Source: CAWCKS01 sp963796195
GTDB taxonomy: Bacteria > Pseudomonadota > Alphaproteobacteria > Rhizobiales > Xanthobacteraceae
Direction of reading: 5' to 3'
Length of the DNA: 64,000 nucleotides
Assembly: GCA_963796195.1 (NCBI GenBank)
Contig: CAWCKS010000005.1
Coordinates: 62,001-126,000, forward strand
Position numbers and translations under genes: made by a program. The notes beneath the pieces were generated by a model, which saw nothing but the letters and a program-made list of their open reading frames with translations, made no database searches and was not told the origin of the DNA. Shown here piece after piece: positions 45,217-55,199 of the stretch (positions within the stretch are counted from its first letter, which is position 1; each line of letters begins with the position of its first letter).

Positions 45217-46373
45217 GTATCACCGCTGCTAACCACGACCTCGGCAATGGCGGGCTGCTCGGCACGCTCCGGCGGACCTACGCCATGCTGGCAAAAGAGT
45301 TCATCCAGCTCCGGCGCGACCGCGTCTCCTTCGCAATGATCGTCGCGATCCCGGTGATGCAGCTGCTGTTGTTCGGCTATGCCATCAACACCACGCCGCA
45401 CAACCTGCCGACCGCCGTTCTGATCCAGGAGGAGTCCGATCTCTCGCGCTCGATCCTGAAGGCGCTGGAGAACACCGCCTATTTCAAGTTCACCCGCCAG
45501 GTGCACACCGAGGAGGAATTCAACAACCTGTTCCTGTCCGGCGACGTGCTGTTCGGCGTCGAGATCCCGCGCGGCTTCGAGCGCGCGGTGCGGCGTGGCG
45601 ACAAGCCCGCGTTACTTGTCGCTGCCGACGCGACCGACCCGGTTGCGGCAAGCTCGGCGCTGGCCTCGCTGGGGCCGATCGTCGAGAGCGCACTGGCGCA
45701 CGACCGCGTCGCCGGCGATCTGGCCAACCCGCCGTTCGAGATCCGGGCCCACGCGCAATATAACCCGGCGGCCTCGTCATCGCTGAACATCGTGCCGGGG
45801 CTGACCGGCACCATCCTGACCATGACCATGCTGATCTTCACCGCGCTGTCGGTGACGCGCGAGATCGAGCGCGGCACCATGGAAAGCCTGCTGTCGATGC
45901 CGATCAAGCCGGTCGAGGTGATGCTGGGAAAAATCATCCCTTATGTGCTGGTCGGCTTCGTGCAGGCGTTCCTGATCGTCTCGCTCGGCATCGTGCTGTT
46001 CGGCGTGCCGATGGTCGGCAGCCTGACGCTGCTGGCGCTGCTGTCGACGCTGTTCATCACCGCCAACCTGTCGATCGGCTACACCTTCTCGACCATCGCA
46101 CAGAACCAGCTGCAGGCAATGCAGATGTCGATGATGTTCTTCCTACCGAATATTCTGCTGTCCGGCTTCATGTTCCCGTTCGCTGGCATGCCACAGTGGG
46201 CGCAGTACATTTCCGAATTGCTGCCCCTGACACACTACCTGCGCATCGTCCGCGCCATCCTGCTGAAAGGCTCGACGCTGGAGAACCTGCGCTACGATGC
46301 CTCCGCGCTCGTGGTGCTAACATTGCTCGTGATGGCGATCGCGCTGACGCGGTTCAGGCGGACGCTGGATTGA
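45213..46373 (+). CDS. ABC-2 type transporter permease (YbhR/YbhS-like)
   Basis: A 386-residue ABC-2 permease: one N-terminal helix (SFAMIVAIPVMQLLLFGYAI), a large extracytoplasmic loop, then five helices including LTGTILTMTMLIFTALSVTR, REIERGTMESLLSMPIKPVE and FMFPFAGMPQWAQYISELLP. It is the single permease of the operon, so a homodimer is likely. Exported compound unknown; related systems export drugs or cationic dyes. Confidence 0.92.
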   Translation: MSITAANHDLGNGGLLGTLRRTYAMLAKEFIQLRRDRVSFAMIVAIPVMQLLLFGYAINTTPHNLPTAVLIQEESDLSRSILKALENTAYFKFTRQVHTEEEFNNLFLSGDVLFGVEIPRGFERAVRRGDKPALLVAADATDPVAASSALASLGPIVESALAHDRVAGDLANPPFEIRAHAQYNPAASSSLNIVPGLTGTILTMTMLIFTALSVTREIERGTMESLLSMPIKPVEVMLGKIIPYVLVGFVQAFLIVSLGIVLFGVPMVGSLTLLALLSTLFITANLSIGYTFSTIAQNQLQAMQMSMMFFLPNILLSGFMFPFAGMPQWAQYISELLPLTHYLRIVRAILLKGSTLENLRYDASALVVLTLLVMAIALTRFRRTLD

Positions 46374-46426
46374 GCGCGTGGCGAGAAGATGCGAAAGTGG
46401 GGGCGTTGGATCGAGGGAGCCACGTC

Positions 46427-46774
46427 ATGCGGATTCACAATATCTACACCGACGAAAATGGAGAGACACACTTTCGGGACATCGATATCGCGATGACGGA
46501 GCATGGTTCTGATGGGTCGACATCCGGGAGGCTGCCAGCCACGGGAATCTTTTTCCGGACTACCCCCGCCGATTGGTTTTTCGATTGGCACCCGGCGACG
46601 CGGCGGCAATACGTCATCAATCTGGACGCGCCCAACAAGATCACAGCCAGCGACGGGGAGACCCGCATCATCGGTGTTGGCGAGATCATTCTGATCGAGG
46701 ATGTCCACGGGAAAGGACACCTGTCCCAAGCCGTCGGCCAGATGAGACGGTCGGTCATGATCCCGATCGACTAG
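46427..46774 (+). CDS. Small cupin-like protein of unknown function
   Basis: A 115-residue soluble protein. ADWFFDWHPATRRQYVINLD, then ITASDGETRIIGVGEIILIED and HLSQAVGQMRRSVMIP, resemble a reduced cupin fold. ATG at 46427 follows GAGGGAG; earlier in-frame starts fall inside the permease gene. Not recognised beyond the fold suggestion. It lies 53 bp after the efflux permease and may be co-transcribed. Confidence 0.75.
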   Translation: MRIHNIYTDENGETHFRDIDIAMTEHGSDGSTSGRLPATGIFFRTTPADWFFDWHPATRRQYVINLDAPNKITASDGETRIIGVGEIILIEDVHGKGHLSQAVGQMRRSVMIPID

Positions 46775-46867
46775 GCTCAAAACAGGCCAATCGGTGTTTT
46801 TGAGAGAGGCGATCGACAATCTCCGCAGCCGGAGCGGCAGCACGGGCTGTTGCCGAAAGAAACAACC

Positions 46868-48349
46868 ATGACCAGCGCTCGGATTGCCGTCCTGCATTTC
46901 GCCCACGAGACGGTGAGCTTCCTCAAGAACGACACAACCATAGACGATTTCATTTATCCGGGCTCGCCGGCCAGCGGCGAAGCGCTGCTGAAGGCCTATC
47001 CAAAATCCTACATGGGCGGCTTCGTGAAGGTGGCGCGCGAGTTCGCCGGTGTCGAACTGGTCGGCATCGAATTGCCGCTATGGCCGAAGACCGGCACCGG
47101 CTCGGGGTGGGTCACCAAGGAGGCGTGGGATCGCTTCGTCGGCAAGATGATCGCCGAGCTGAAAGCCCAGGGGCCGTTCGCAGGCGTCTACCTGTGCGTC
47201 CACGGCGCGATGGCGGTGCGCGGCGTGCCGCGTCCCGAGGCCGAACTCGCGCGGCTGGTACGCGAGGTGGTCGGACCGAAAGCATTCATTGCGGCGACCT
47301 TCGACCTGCACGGCAACGAGGACGAGGAGTTTCTCAAACACGCCGACATGGCGTTCACGGTGAAATACTTTCCGCACTATGACGAATATTTGCAGGGCGA
47401 GCGGGCGGCGCGAACCCTCGTGCGTGCGATTCGCGGCGACTACAAACCGGTGCATGTGACGGTGCGCGTTCCCATCATCACGGCGACCGTGCTGCAATGG
47501 ACCGGCGCGTCGCCATGGATGGATCTGGTGCAGCGCGCGCTGACTTGGGAAGCGCGTGAGCCCGATACCTATGTGAACATCTTCTTCGGCTTTCCGTTTG
47601 CCGATGTGCCCGATGTCGGCATGACCGTGCAGGTTTTGACCAACGGCAAGCCGGAGTTGGCGAGCCGCGTCGCGCGCGATCTCGCGCAAGCGATCTGGCG
47701 GCAGCGCGAGGCGCTGCTGACGAAAACCAAGGTGCACAAGATTCCGGACGGGGTGGCGCTGGTCAGGGAGGCGGTGGCGCGCGGCGCGACGCCCGTAGTG
47801 CTGGCCGATCATTCCGATCGCTCGGGCTACGCGACGTTCCTGCTGCGTGAGATCATCGCGCAGAACCTCGCTAATGCCTTGATCGCGACAATTGCGGACG
47901 CCAAGGCCACCGCCGCGGTGAAGGCGAGCGGGGCCAAGGCCGGCGACCCGTTCGATATGGCGGTCGGTGGCCTTGCCGACGAGTCCGCCGGCGAACCCGT
48001 GCGTATCCAGGGCACGATCCTGACGGTGGCCGAGGGCCACGGCCAGTTCTGGGTGGTCGTCCGATTCGGCCAGAACAATGTGCTGATCCTGAGTACCTTT
48101 CTGGTGCAGGTGATAGAGCCGTTCTCGCTGAAGGAGCTTGGTCTGGACATCACCAAGTTCGACGTGTTCGCGATCAAGTCGCGCGTCCATTTCCGTCGCG
48201 GCTTCGACGATAACGGTTTTGCCAAAACCATCCTGCTGGTCGAGCCGACGGAACCGTTCCTGGGCACCACACGGCTCGACAAGCTGCCTTACGAAAATGT
48301 CGACATCAAGCAGTTCTACCCGTACGGCAATCCGACATTTGCTGTTTGA
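46868..48349 (+). CDS. M81 family metallopeptidase (MlrC-like)
   Basis: A 493-residue protein of the M81/MlrC (microcystinase C) family, zinc enzymes acting on small or linearised peptides. Visible: ARIAVLHFAHETVSFLKNDT with the N-terminal ligand region, GVYLCVHGAMAVRGVPRPEA, FIAATFDLHGNEDEEFL, KYFPHYDEYLQGERAARTL, and LADHSDRSGYATFLL. The C-terminal DUF1485-type part starts about residue 310. ATG at 46868 suits the conserved start; TTG at 46850 is an alternative. Confidence 0.88.
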   Translation: MTSARIAVLHFAHETVSFLKNDTTIDDFIYPGSPASGEALLKAYPKSYMGGFVKVAREFAGVELVGIELPLWPKTGTGSGWVTKEAWDRFVGKMIAELKAQGPFAGVYLCVHGAMAVRGVPRPEAELARLVREVVGPKAFIAATFDLHGNEDEEFLKHADMAFTVKYFPHYDEYLQGERAARTLVRAIRGDYKPVHVTVRVPIITATVLQWTGASPWMDLVQRALTWEAREPDTYVNIFFGFPFADVPDVGMTVQVLTNGKPELASRVARDLAQAIWRQREALLTKTKVHKIPDGVALVREAVARGATPVVLADHSDRSGYATFLLREIIAQNLANALIATIADAKATAAVKASGAKAGDPFDMAVGGLADESAGEPVRIQGTILTVAEGHGQFWVVVRFGQNNVLILSTFLVQVIEPFSLKELGLDITKFDVFAIKSRVHFRRGFDDNGFAKTILLVEPTEPFLGTTRLDKLPYENVDIKQFYPYGNPTFAV

Positions 48350-48442
48350 TGCAGGCATCATCGAACAGGCAGTAAGCTCGCGTAAGCGCTCGCTTGGGTC
48401 TGCGATGTGACAGTTGATGAAATCAAAATAGAGCTCCGGCAA

Positions 48443-49177
48443 ATGAACGTCTTCGGGTGTTTCATGGGATCGCCATCAGGTCTGTGCACAGCGGCCGCTT
48501 TGCTGGCCGCCCTCGGGTGGTCCGTGCTTGCCGACGCGGCTCGCGCGCAGAGCGTCGGGTCCGGCCAGGGCAATGCCGCGAACTACGAGCTGCTGACGCC
48601 TCAAGGCGCAGGGCCGTTTGTAGCCGTGGTTGTCATGCACGGCTGCGACGGCATCAACGCCAACACCCGGGCCTGGGCCGCGCGCCTCGTCGGCTGGGGT
48701 TACGCTACGCTGATTGTCGATAGTTTCCGGTCGCGCGGCCTCAGCAATGTCTGCAACCGGGGCGCCATGCTGCCGGCTTCGGTGCGGGCCGCTGACGCGA
48801 TCGCGGCGAAAAATTATCTGAGAAGCCTGCCTAATATCGCGAAGGGCCGGATCGGCCTGATCGGATTTTCGCATGGCGGCTGGGCGGCACTGGCAGCGGC
48901 TAGCTCTTTCAGCGCGGTCGTCGCCTATTATCCATGGTGCAGCGGCCGTGTGCCCGCCAACACGCTGGTTCTTATTGGCAGCGCCGACGACTGGACACCC
49001 TCGCAACGATGTAGCGGCGGGGCAAATCTGAAGGTCTATTCCGGCGCGACCCATGCCTTCGACGCAGCGCGCGGAGACCGAACCTATCTCGGCCATCACA
49101 TGGCCTATGACGCCGCCGCCGCGACGGATGCCGAAGACAGAACACGCCGGTTTCTCGCAGCGCGTCTCGGGCGCTAG
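48443..49177 (+). CDS. Secreted dienelactone-hydrolase family protein
   Basis: A protein of about 244 residues with a signal peptide (SGLCTAAALLAALGWSVLAD, cleavage near ARAQS) and an alpha/beta-hydrolase fold of the dienelactone-hydrolase type. VAVVVMHGCDGINANTRAWA, the nucleophile GRIGLIGFSHGGWAALAA, LVLIGSADDWTPSQRC (acid) and SGATHAFDAARG (histidine) form the triad. A serine replaces the classic nucleophile cysteine. ATG at 48443 or 48464 suit the signal peptide; GTG at 48407 would lengthen it. Substrate unknown. Confidence 0.85.
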   Translation: MNVFGCFMGSPSGLCTAAALLAALGWSVLADAARAQSVGSGQGNAANYELLTPQGAGPFVAVVVMHGCDGINANTRAWAARLVGWGYATLIVDSFRSRGLSNVCNRGAMLPASVRAADAIAAKNYLRSLPNIAKGRIGLIGFSHGGWAALAAASSFSAVVAYYPWCSGRVPANTLVLIGSADDWTPSQRCSGGANLKVYSGATHAFDAARGDRTYLGHHMAYDAAAATDAEDRTRRFLAARLGR

Positions 49178-49199
49178 GTGACGCGGGGAGGGCGAAGGC

Positions 49200-50522
49200 A
49201 TGGCGGTTTCTTCTGTCGCGATTGACACCAGCGTGGCACCGGCTGAATCGCATGAATTCGCCCGGTCGTTCGCCCACGAGGTGCTGGTCACCGAGACCTT
49301 GCGGATCAAGGCGCTGATCATTGCCGCGACTGTGCTGGTGTTCCTGCTGACCGTCGCCTATGTCGTCGCGCCCGATGTCGTCAAGAACATCTGGCACTCC
49401 AGCAAGTTCAGCATCGTGGTGCTCTATGCGATCTATATTCCCTTCGTGGTCTTCGAGCTTCTGGTGTTGCGAACGATCCAGCATCGCATCGATATCGGCG
49501 GCGACGTGCCGGCCTATCGTCGCTATCTGAGCGTCTTGATCGAGACCAGCCTGCCGTCGCTCGGGCTTGCCGTGCACATGAGCCAGATGGGGCCGGGGCG
49601 CGCGCTCGCCTTTGTCATTCCGCTCGTTTATTTCATCTTCATCATTCTCTCGACCTTGCGGCTCGACTTCTGGTTGTCGGCGTTCACCGGCTTTGTCGCG
49701 GCGGTCGAGCTGTTCCTGATGGCAACACTTTATCCAACGCTGGTGTTTCCAAACTACGACGCCTCCCACGAATTCGGCTTTCACCTCGCGCGCAGCTTTG
49801 TGCTGCTCGGCGGAGGCCTGCTGGCCGGCGCGGTCGGCACCCAGTTGCGGCGGCAATTCATGGCGGCGATCGCGGCGGCGCAGGCGCGTGACACCGTGAC
49901 AAACCTGTTCGGCCAGCACGTCTCGCCGCAGGTCGTTGAGCGGCTGCTCGCAAGCGGCGCCGATGGCGCGACCGACACCCGCACTGTCGCGGTGATGTTC
50001 GTCGACATCCGCGGCTTCACCGCGGCGGCGCGCGAGCGCACGCCGGTCGAGGTGGTGCAGCGGCTCGACAGCGCGTTCGCCGTACTGGTCGAGATCGTCG
50101 ACCGGCACCACGGCATCGTCAACAAGTTCCTCGGCGACGGCTTTCTCGCGCTGTTCGGCGCGCCGCTCGCCGATCCCGACGCGGCGCGGCGCGCGGTCAC
50201 CGCGGCGCACGAGATGCTGGAGGCGATGAATCGTGAGAACGAGGGCAGCGACTGGCCGCTCCGGATCGGCATCGGCATTCATCTTGGCGAAGTCGTCGCC
50301 GGCAATGTCGGCTCGCCCCGCCGCAAGGAATACACCGTGATCGGCGACACCGTGAATTTTGCCTCACGGCTCGAAGCGCTGAACAAGGAATTTGGCTCGC
50401 AGCTCTTGGTGTCGGGTGAGGTCTACAACGATCTCAAGGAACCATGCGCCAACGGGGTCCAGCGTGGCCCGGTCACCGTGCGCGGTTACGAGCAGCCGAT
50501 GCCGGTGTGGCAACTGGCGTAA
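49200..50522 (+). CDS. Membrane-bound class III adenylate/guanylate cyclase
   Basis: A 440-residue protein with six hydrophobic helices in the first 230 residues (IKALIIAATVLVFLLTVAYV, VVLYAIYIPFVVFELLVL, FVIPLVYFIFIILSTLRLDF, FVLLGGGLLAGAVG), then a class III catalytic domain: VAVMFVDIRGFTAAARERTP with metal Asp, GIVNKFLGDGFLALFGAPLA with the second Asp, and EYTVIGDTVNFASRLEAL. It probably makes cAMP. It starts 22 bp after the hydrolase gene and is followed 12 bp later by the cyclodeaminase-like gene. Confidence 0.92.
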   Translation: MAVSSVAIDTSVAPAESHEFARSFAHEVLVTETLRIKALIIAATVLVFLLTVAYVVAPDVVKNIWHSSKFSIVVLYAIYIPFVVFELLVLRTIQHRIDIGGDVPAYRRYLSVLIETSLPSLGLAVHMSQMGPGRALAFVIPLVYFIFIILSTLRLDFWLSAFTGFVAAVELFLMATLYPTLVFPNYDASHEFGFHLARSFVLLGGGLLAGAVGTQLRRQFMAAIAAAQARDTVTNLFGQHVSPQVVERLLASGADGATDTRTVAVMFVDIRGFTAAARERTPVEVVQRLDSAFAVLVEIVDRHHGIVNKFLGDGFLALFGAPLADPDAARRAVTAAHEMLEAMNRENEGSDWPLRIGIGIHLGEVVAGNVGSPRRKEYTVIGDTVNFASRLEALNKEFGSQLLVSGEVYNDLKEPCANGVQRGPVTVRGYEQPMPVWQLA

Positions 50523-50534
50523 GGAAACGGCGCG

Positions 50535-51506
50535 ATGACCACTCAATCCACAACGGCTGAGACGCTGCCATATCTGTCATCGGCATCCCTAGACCGCCTG
50601 GCGATTTCCACGCTCGACGTGGTCGACGAGATCGAGCGCCAGATCGTCGGCCAGCGGCGCGGCCAAGTCTGGTGTGCGCCAAAGGCGATCGTGCTGCCGG
50701 GTGACGATCGCTACATCATGGCCACACTTGGGGTCGCGTCCGAGCCTCGCGTACTGGCTACGAAATCGCTGGTGGTCAATCCTCGCAATGCCGAGCGGGG
50801 ACTTGCCACCCTCAACTCGCTGATCACCCTTCTCGACAGCGAAACGGGACTGCCGCTCGCGCTGATCGATGGCAATTGGGTGACCGAGAAGCGCACCGCC
50901 GGTCTGAGCGCCGTCGCCGCCAGGCGTCTGGCACGGAGCAATTCGTCATCCGCCGCGTTCATCGGATGCGGCGTTCAGGCGCGCGGTCACCTCGAGGCTT
51001 TCGCCGACCTTTTTCCGTTGCGGGAAATTCGCGCCTTTGGTCGTGGCGCCAGCAATCGCGATGCACTTTGCCGGTTGGCACAGTCGCGAGGCATCAAAGC
51101 GGTGCCGTGCGATACGGCGAGGGCTGCGGTTGATGGCGCCGACATCGTGGTGACGACAATTACCCTGGTGCCGGAGCCCGTTCCATTCCTCGATGCGCAT
51201 TGGTTGAAGGCGGGAAGCTTCACCGCAATGACCGACCTCGCTCTGCCCTGGTTGCCGGAGAGCATGCTGTGCTTCGATCGCATCGTCATCGACGACCTGG
51301 AACAAGAGGCCAAGATGAGCAAGCCCATGATCAAGCCCGAGCTCGTCGCCGGCGACTTGACGGGCCTGGTCTGCGGCGACTTCGCCGGACGGCAAAGCGC
51401 AAGCGACAGGACGACCTTCGCGTTCCGTGGGATGGCCGTCGGCGATCTCGCAGTCGCAGGACTGGCATATGTCCGCGCGAAGGCGATCGGCGCGCTTGAA
51501 ACTTGA
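50535..51506 (+). CDS. Ornithine cyclodeaminase / mu-crystallin family protein
   Basis: A 323-residue NAD(P)-dependent enzyme of the OCD/mu-crystallin family, which includes ornithine cyclodeaminase, alanine dehydrogenase and pyrroline-2-carboxylate reductase; the substrate cannot be told. The N-terminal part holds MATLGVASEPRVLATKSLVV and LIDGNWVTEKRTAGLSAVAA; the Rossmann part begins SSAAFIGCGVQARGHLEAFA. A cysteine replaces a glycine-adjacent residue in the nucleotide loop (GCGVQA), seen in some members. It precedes an oligopeptide-type ABC operon. Confidence 0.87.
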   Translation: MTTQSTTAETLPYLSSASLDRLAISTLDVVDEIERQIVGQRRGQVWCAPKAIVLPGDDRYIMATLGVASEPRVLATKSLVVNPRNAERGLATLNSLITLLDSETGLPLALIDGNWVTEKRTAGLSAVAARRLARSNSSSAAFIGCGVQARGHLEAFADLFPLREIRAFGRGASNRDALCRLAQSRGIKAVPCDTARAAVDGADIVVTTITLVPEPVPFLDAHWLKAGSFTAMTDLALPWLPESMLCFDRIVIDDLEQEAKMSKPMIKPELVAGDLTGLVCGDFAGRQSASDRTTFAFRGMAVGDLAVAGLAYVRAKAIGALET

Positions 51507-51645
51507 GCCGTCACCCGATTTCGCGTGTCGAAACTGAACGTCCTTGCCTCCGAGGCACAAAGGGAGCCAAGATCGCTCCCGAAATCTCCGACCAAACGGG
51601 GACGCTTGAAAACCGCCGGAACCAGCACGGCGATGGGAGGACATC

Positions 51646-53298
51646 ATGGATCAGGATCACGAGCACGATCTCGACCGACGTGAGTTCACCATTGGCTTCC
51701 TGACGGCGAGCTTTGCCGCGCTTGCGCTGCGTCCGACCACCGCCGACTGCGGCGACGGAAAGCCCCAGCACCGCGGTGCTCGACCAGCCCTGGGCGGTCT
51801 GGGACAAGAACGCCAAGCCTGTGCGCGGCGGCATCTTCCGCGTCGCGACCGAGCAATACATCGGCAAGATGAATCCCAATCACTGGCCGGTGCTGGACTG
51901 GGTCACGATGGGCTATTTCCACGAGCGGTTGATGTTTACGGACGGCAACTACAACCCGACCGTGCCGTGGCTCGCCGAGAAGCTGAGCTGGGAGACGCCG
52001 CAGGACGTCGTCATGAAGCTGCGCGAGGGCGTCACCTTCCACGACGGCTCGCCGTTCGACGCCAAGGCCGTGAAATATCAGATCGACTGGATCCGCGATC
52101 CCGCGAGCAAGACATGGGATGCGGGCTGGCTCGCCCAGCTCGATACGGTCGAGGTGGTCGACGACAGCACGCTGCGCTGGAAATTCAAGACGCCGTGGGC
52201 CGGCTTCACCGGCGTCATGGCCAATGTTCCCGGCTACGTGTTGTCGGCGAAGGCGTTGCAGGACGATGTCGACAAGTATGACGTTCAGCCGCAGGGCACG
52301 GGCCCCTTCATGCTCGAGGAGGCGAGCCCCGGCAATTTCGTCAAGCTCAAGCGCAATCCGAACTGGTGGTTCGCCAAGGCGAGCGGCAATCCCGACATGC
52401 CGTACTTCGACGGCATTCTCGTCACGATCATTCCGGACCCGGCGGTGCGGCTCGCCAACCTGCGCGCGGGCAAGATCGACGTGCTTGTGCTGGACAAATC
52501 GCAATACTCCGGCCGCCAAGACCGATCCAGAGCTCAACGTCTACCGCTTCCCCGGCAATCACGTCGCCGCGGTTCGCTTCAACATCACCAAGAGCGTGTT
52601 CCAGGACATTCGTTTGAGGAAAGCGGTCAGCCATGCGATCGACCGCCAGGCGCTGATCGCCGGCACGCAGTTCGGTCTCGCGCGGCTGGCGAGCTGCATG
52701 TATCCGGACGACCACTGGTGTCATAATCCGAACCTCAAGCCGGTGGCCTACGATCCAGACATGTCGAAGAAGCTGCTGGCCGAGGCCGGCTACGGCTCAG
52801 GTCTCACCGTGAAGGGCTACTGGAACAACACGACGATGGGGCAGACCGTCGCCGAGGCGATCAAGGGTATGCTGGCGCAGGTCGGCATCGACTGGCAGGT
52901 CGACCTGATGCCGCCGGCCGCGCTTGCAACACGTATGCAGAAGGCGGACTATGACCTCGCCGCGGGCGGCTGGATCTTCATCTATGACCCCGATCTGATG
53001 CCGACCGGGCTCTACCATCCGGACAGGCGGTTTCAATTTCGGGCGCAGCAAGAACGACGCCGCGATCGCGCTGATCGAGGCCGGGCGCCAGGAAGTCGAT
53101 CTCGACAAGCGTAAGGCGATCTACTGGCAGCTCGAGGAGGTCTTGTACAACTCCTACGAGGACGCGTGGCTGTGGTGGGAGGAAACCGCGACCGCCTATC
53201 GCAAGCAGGTGCAGGGTTGGGACCACGAAGGCTTCCTGAAATACAAGGACGTCTGGTTCTGGGCGCACCCGTTGTGGTTCAAGGATGGCAAGGCGTGA
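51646..53298 (+). pseudogene. ABC transporter substrate-binding protein (peptide/nickel type), three frameshifts
   Basis: Family 5 solute-binding protein. ATG at 51646 starts a Tat-like signal (DRREFTIGFLTASFAALAL). Shifts of one base near 51760, 52513 and 53027 return the frame to the original by the stop at 53298. Domain pieces: PVRGGIFRVATEQYIGKMNP, VVMKLREGVTFHDGSPFDAK, GTGPFMLEEASPGNFVKLKR, RKAVSHAIDRQALIAGTQFG, and the C-terminal KRKAIYWQLEEVLYNSYEDA. Every domain is complete apart from the three indels, so sequence error is plausible. First gene of the ABC operon. Confidence 0.88.
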
Positions 53299-53336
53299 GC
53301 CGGGCAGGGCGCAACTGACCCGGTAGGCCACGCAGG

Positions 53337-54294
53337 ATGGGCAAGTACATCGGCATCCGATTGCTGCACGCGCTGGTGATCCTGGCGATCGTGGTCGTGC
53401 TGGTTTTCATCATCGCCCGGATCATTCCGGGCGATGCGATCATGGCGGCGATGGCCGGCAGCGTCGACTTGCATGACCCTTCGGTGGTCGCGCGAGTCAA
53501 GGAGCAATACGGCCTCGACCAGCCCATTCCCGTCCAGTTCGTGGTCTGGCTCGGAGAATTTTTGCGCGGCGATTGGGGCACCTCGATCGGCACCGGCCAA
53601 AAAGTGCTCGACATGTTCGCGCAGCGGCTGCCGGTGACGCTGGAGCTGTTCATCGGCGCGACGCTGTGGTCGATCGCAATCGGTATTCCGGCCGGCATCA
53701 TCAGCGCCTTGAAGCGGAACTCCACCGCTGACGTTGTCGTGACGGCGGGCGCGATCGTCGGCGTGTCGATCCCGGCGTTCTGGGAAGCGATCGTGCTGAT
53801 CTATCTGCTCGCCGTGCTGCTGCCGATCTTTCCGCCGTCGGGCTACGTGCCGTTCTCCGAAAGTCCGCTGTTCAACCTGCGCGCCATGGTGCTGCCAACC
53901 TTCGTGCTCGGCACCCATTCCGGCGGGCTGCTGGCGCGCTACGTGCGCTCCAGTCTGCTGGAGGTGCTGGGCCAGGACTACGTTCGGACAGCGCGTGCAA
54001 AAGGGTTTTCGGAGGCCGCGGTCATTGTCGCGGCACGCGCTTAAGCCCGGCATGATCCCGGTCGTCACCGTGCTCGGCCTGTCGTGGGGCGGGCTGCTTG
54101 CCGGCGCTTTCTTCATCGAGATCATCTTCGCCATCCCTGGGCTTGGCCGGATGAGTGTCGACGCGATCTTCCAGAAGGATTACCCGGTGATGCAGGCGAC
54201 GCTGATCGTGGTCTCACTGAACGTGCTCTTGGTCAATCTGCTGGTCGATATCCTCTATGGCTTTCTCGATCCACGGGTGCGGGTGCGCGGATGA
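53337..54294 (+). pseudogene. ABC transporter permease (DppB-like), one frameshift
   Basis: ATG at 53337 opens IRLLHALVILAIVVVLVFII; the binding-protein-dependent permease fold continues with FLRGDWGTSIGTGQKVLDMF and LGTHSGGLLARYVRSSLLEV. After AKGFSEAAVIV one extra base near 54029 shifts the frame; RHALKPGMIPVVTVLGLSWG (EAA-loop end) and LVDILYGFLDPRVRVRG finish it at 54294. Corrected length is 318 residues. Its stop overlaps the ATG of the next permease. Confidence 0.88.
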
Positions 54295-55199
54295 CGGACA
54301 CCGTTCGCCCCGCAGCCGTGATCGCGTCACGGGCCTCGTCCCGCCACCCTGCGCTGGCGCTGCTGCGCGCCGTGGCGCGCCATCGGTTGGCCCGTTTCGG
54401 GCTGGTTGTGATCGCCTTGCTGATCTTGATCGCGATCTTTGCGCCGCTGCTCGCGCCCTATAGCCCGACACAGCAGGATCTCTATCGCGTGCTGGCGCCG
54501 CCGAGCCGCGTCCATCTGCTCGGCACCGACAATCTCGGCCGCGACCTGTTGTCCCGCATCTTGTACGGCGCCCGCGTGTCGCTGTTCGTCGGCATCGTCT
54601 CATCGCTGGTGTCGGCATTGATCGGCATTCCGATCGGCCTGGTCGCCGGCTTCAGGGGCGGCGTGATCGACGCTATCATCATGCGCGTCACCGACGCGTT
54701 CCTCTGCTTCCCGCCGCTGATCTTCATCCTGGCGATGTCGGCAGCGCTCGGTCCCGGCCTGCAGAACGTGATGCTGTCATTCGCGCTGTTCGGCTGGACC
54801 GCGTTCGCCCGGATCACGCGCGGCCAGGTGCTCTTGGTGCGCGAACTGCCGTTCATCGAGGCGGCACGCTCGGTCGGCGTGCCGGCAACGCGGATCATGT
54901 TCCGTCACATCCTGCCGAACATTTTTGCACCGATTCTCGTCGCGATCACCATCGGCATCGGCACCGCGATCCTGGTCGAGAGCGGCGTATCGTTCCTCGG
55001 CCTTGGCGTGCAGCCGCCGACCGCAAGCTGGGGCAAGGAACTGCGCGTCGGCTTCACCTATCTCGAGGCCGCGCCGCTGTTCTCGATCGCGCCGGGTGTG
55101 ATGATCTCGCTCGCGATCATCTCCTTCAACTTCGTCGGCGACGGTCTGCGCGACGCGCTCGACCCGCGGCTGCGCGGCGCCAATCGGGTGCGGCGTTGA
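54291..55199 (+). CDS. ABC transporter permease (DppC-like)
   Basis: A 302-residue permease. The N-terminal helix FGLVVIALLILIAIFAPLLA and HLLGTDNLGRDLLSRILYGA are the DppC/OppC hallmarks, and the EAA-like loop is PFIEAARSVGVPATRIMFRH. ATG at 54291 overlaps the end of the DppB-like gene; its stop overlaps the TTG start of the ATPase gene, so the five-gene operon is tightly coupled. Confidence 0.94.
   Translation: MTDTVRPAAVIASRASSRHPALALLRAVARHRLARFGLVVIALLILIAIFAPLLAPYSPTQQDLYRVLAPPSRVHLLGTDNLGRDLLSRILYGARVSLFVGIVSSLVSALIGIPIGLVAGFRGGVIDAIIMRVTDAFLCFPPLIFILAMSAALGPGLQNVMLSFALFGWTAFARITRGQVLLVRELPFIEAARSVGVPATRIMFRHILPNIFAPILVAITIGIGTAILVESGVSFLGLGVQPPTASWGKELRVGFTYLEAAPLFSIAPGVMISLAIISFNFVGDGLRDALDPRLRGANRVRR

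Noticed and set aside
47078..48442. 454-residue open frame on the minus strand
   Set aside because: Antisense shadow of the M81 peptidase gene.
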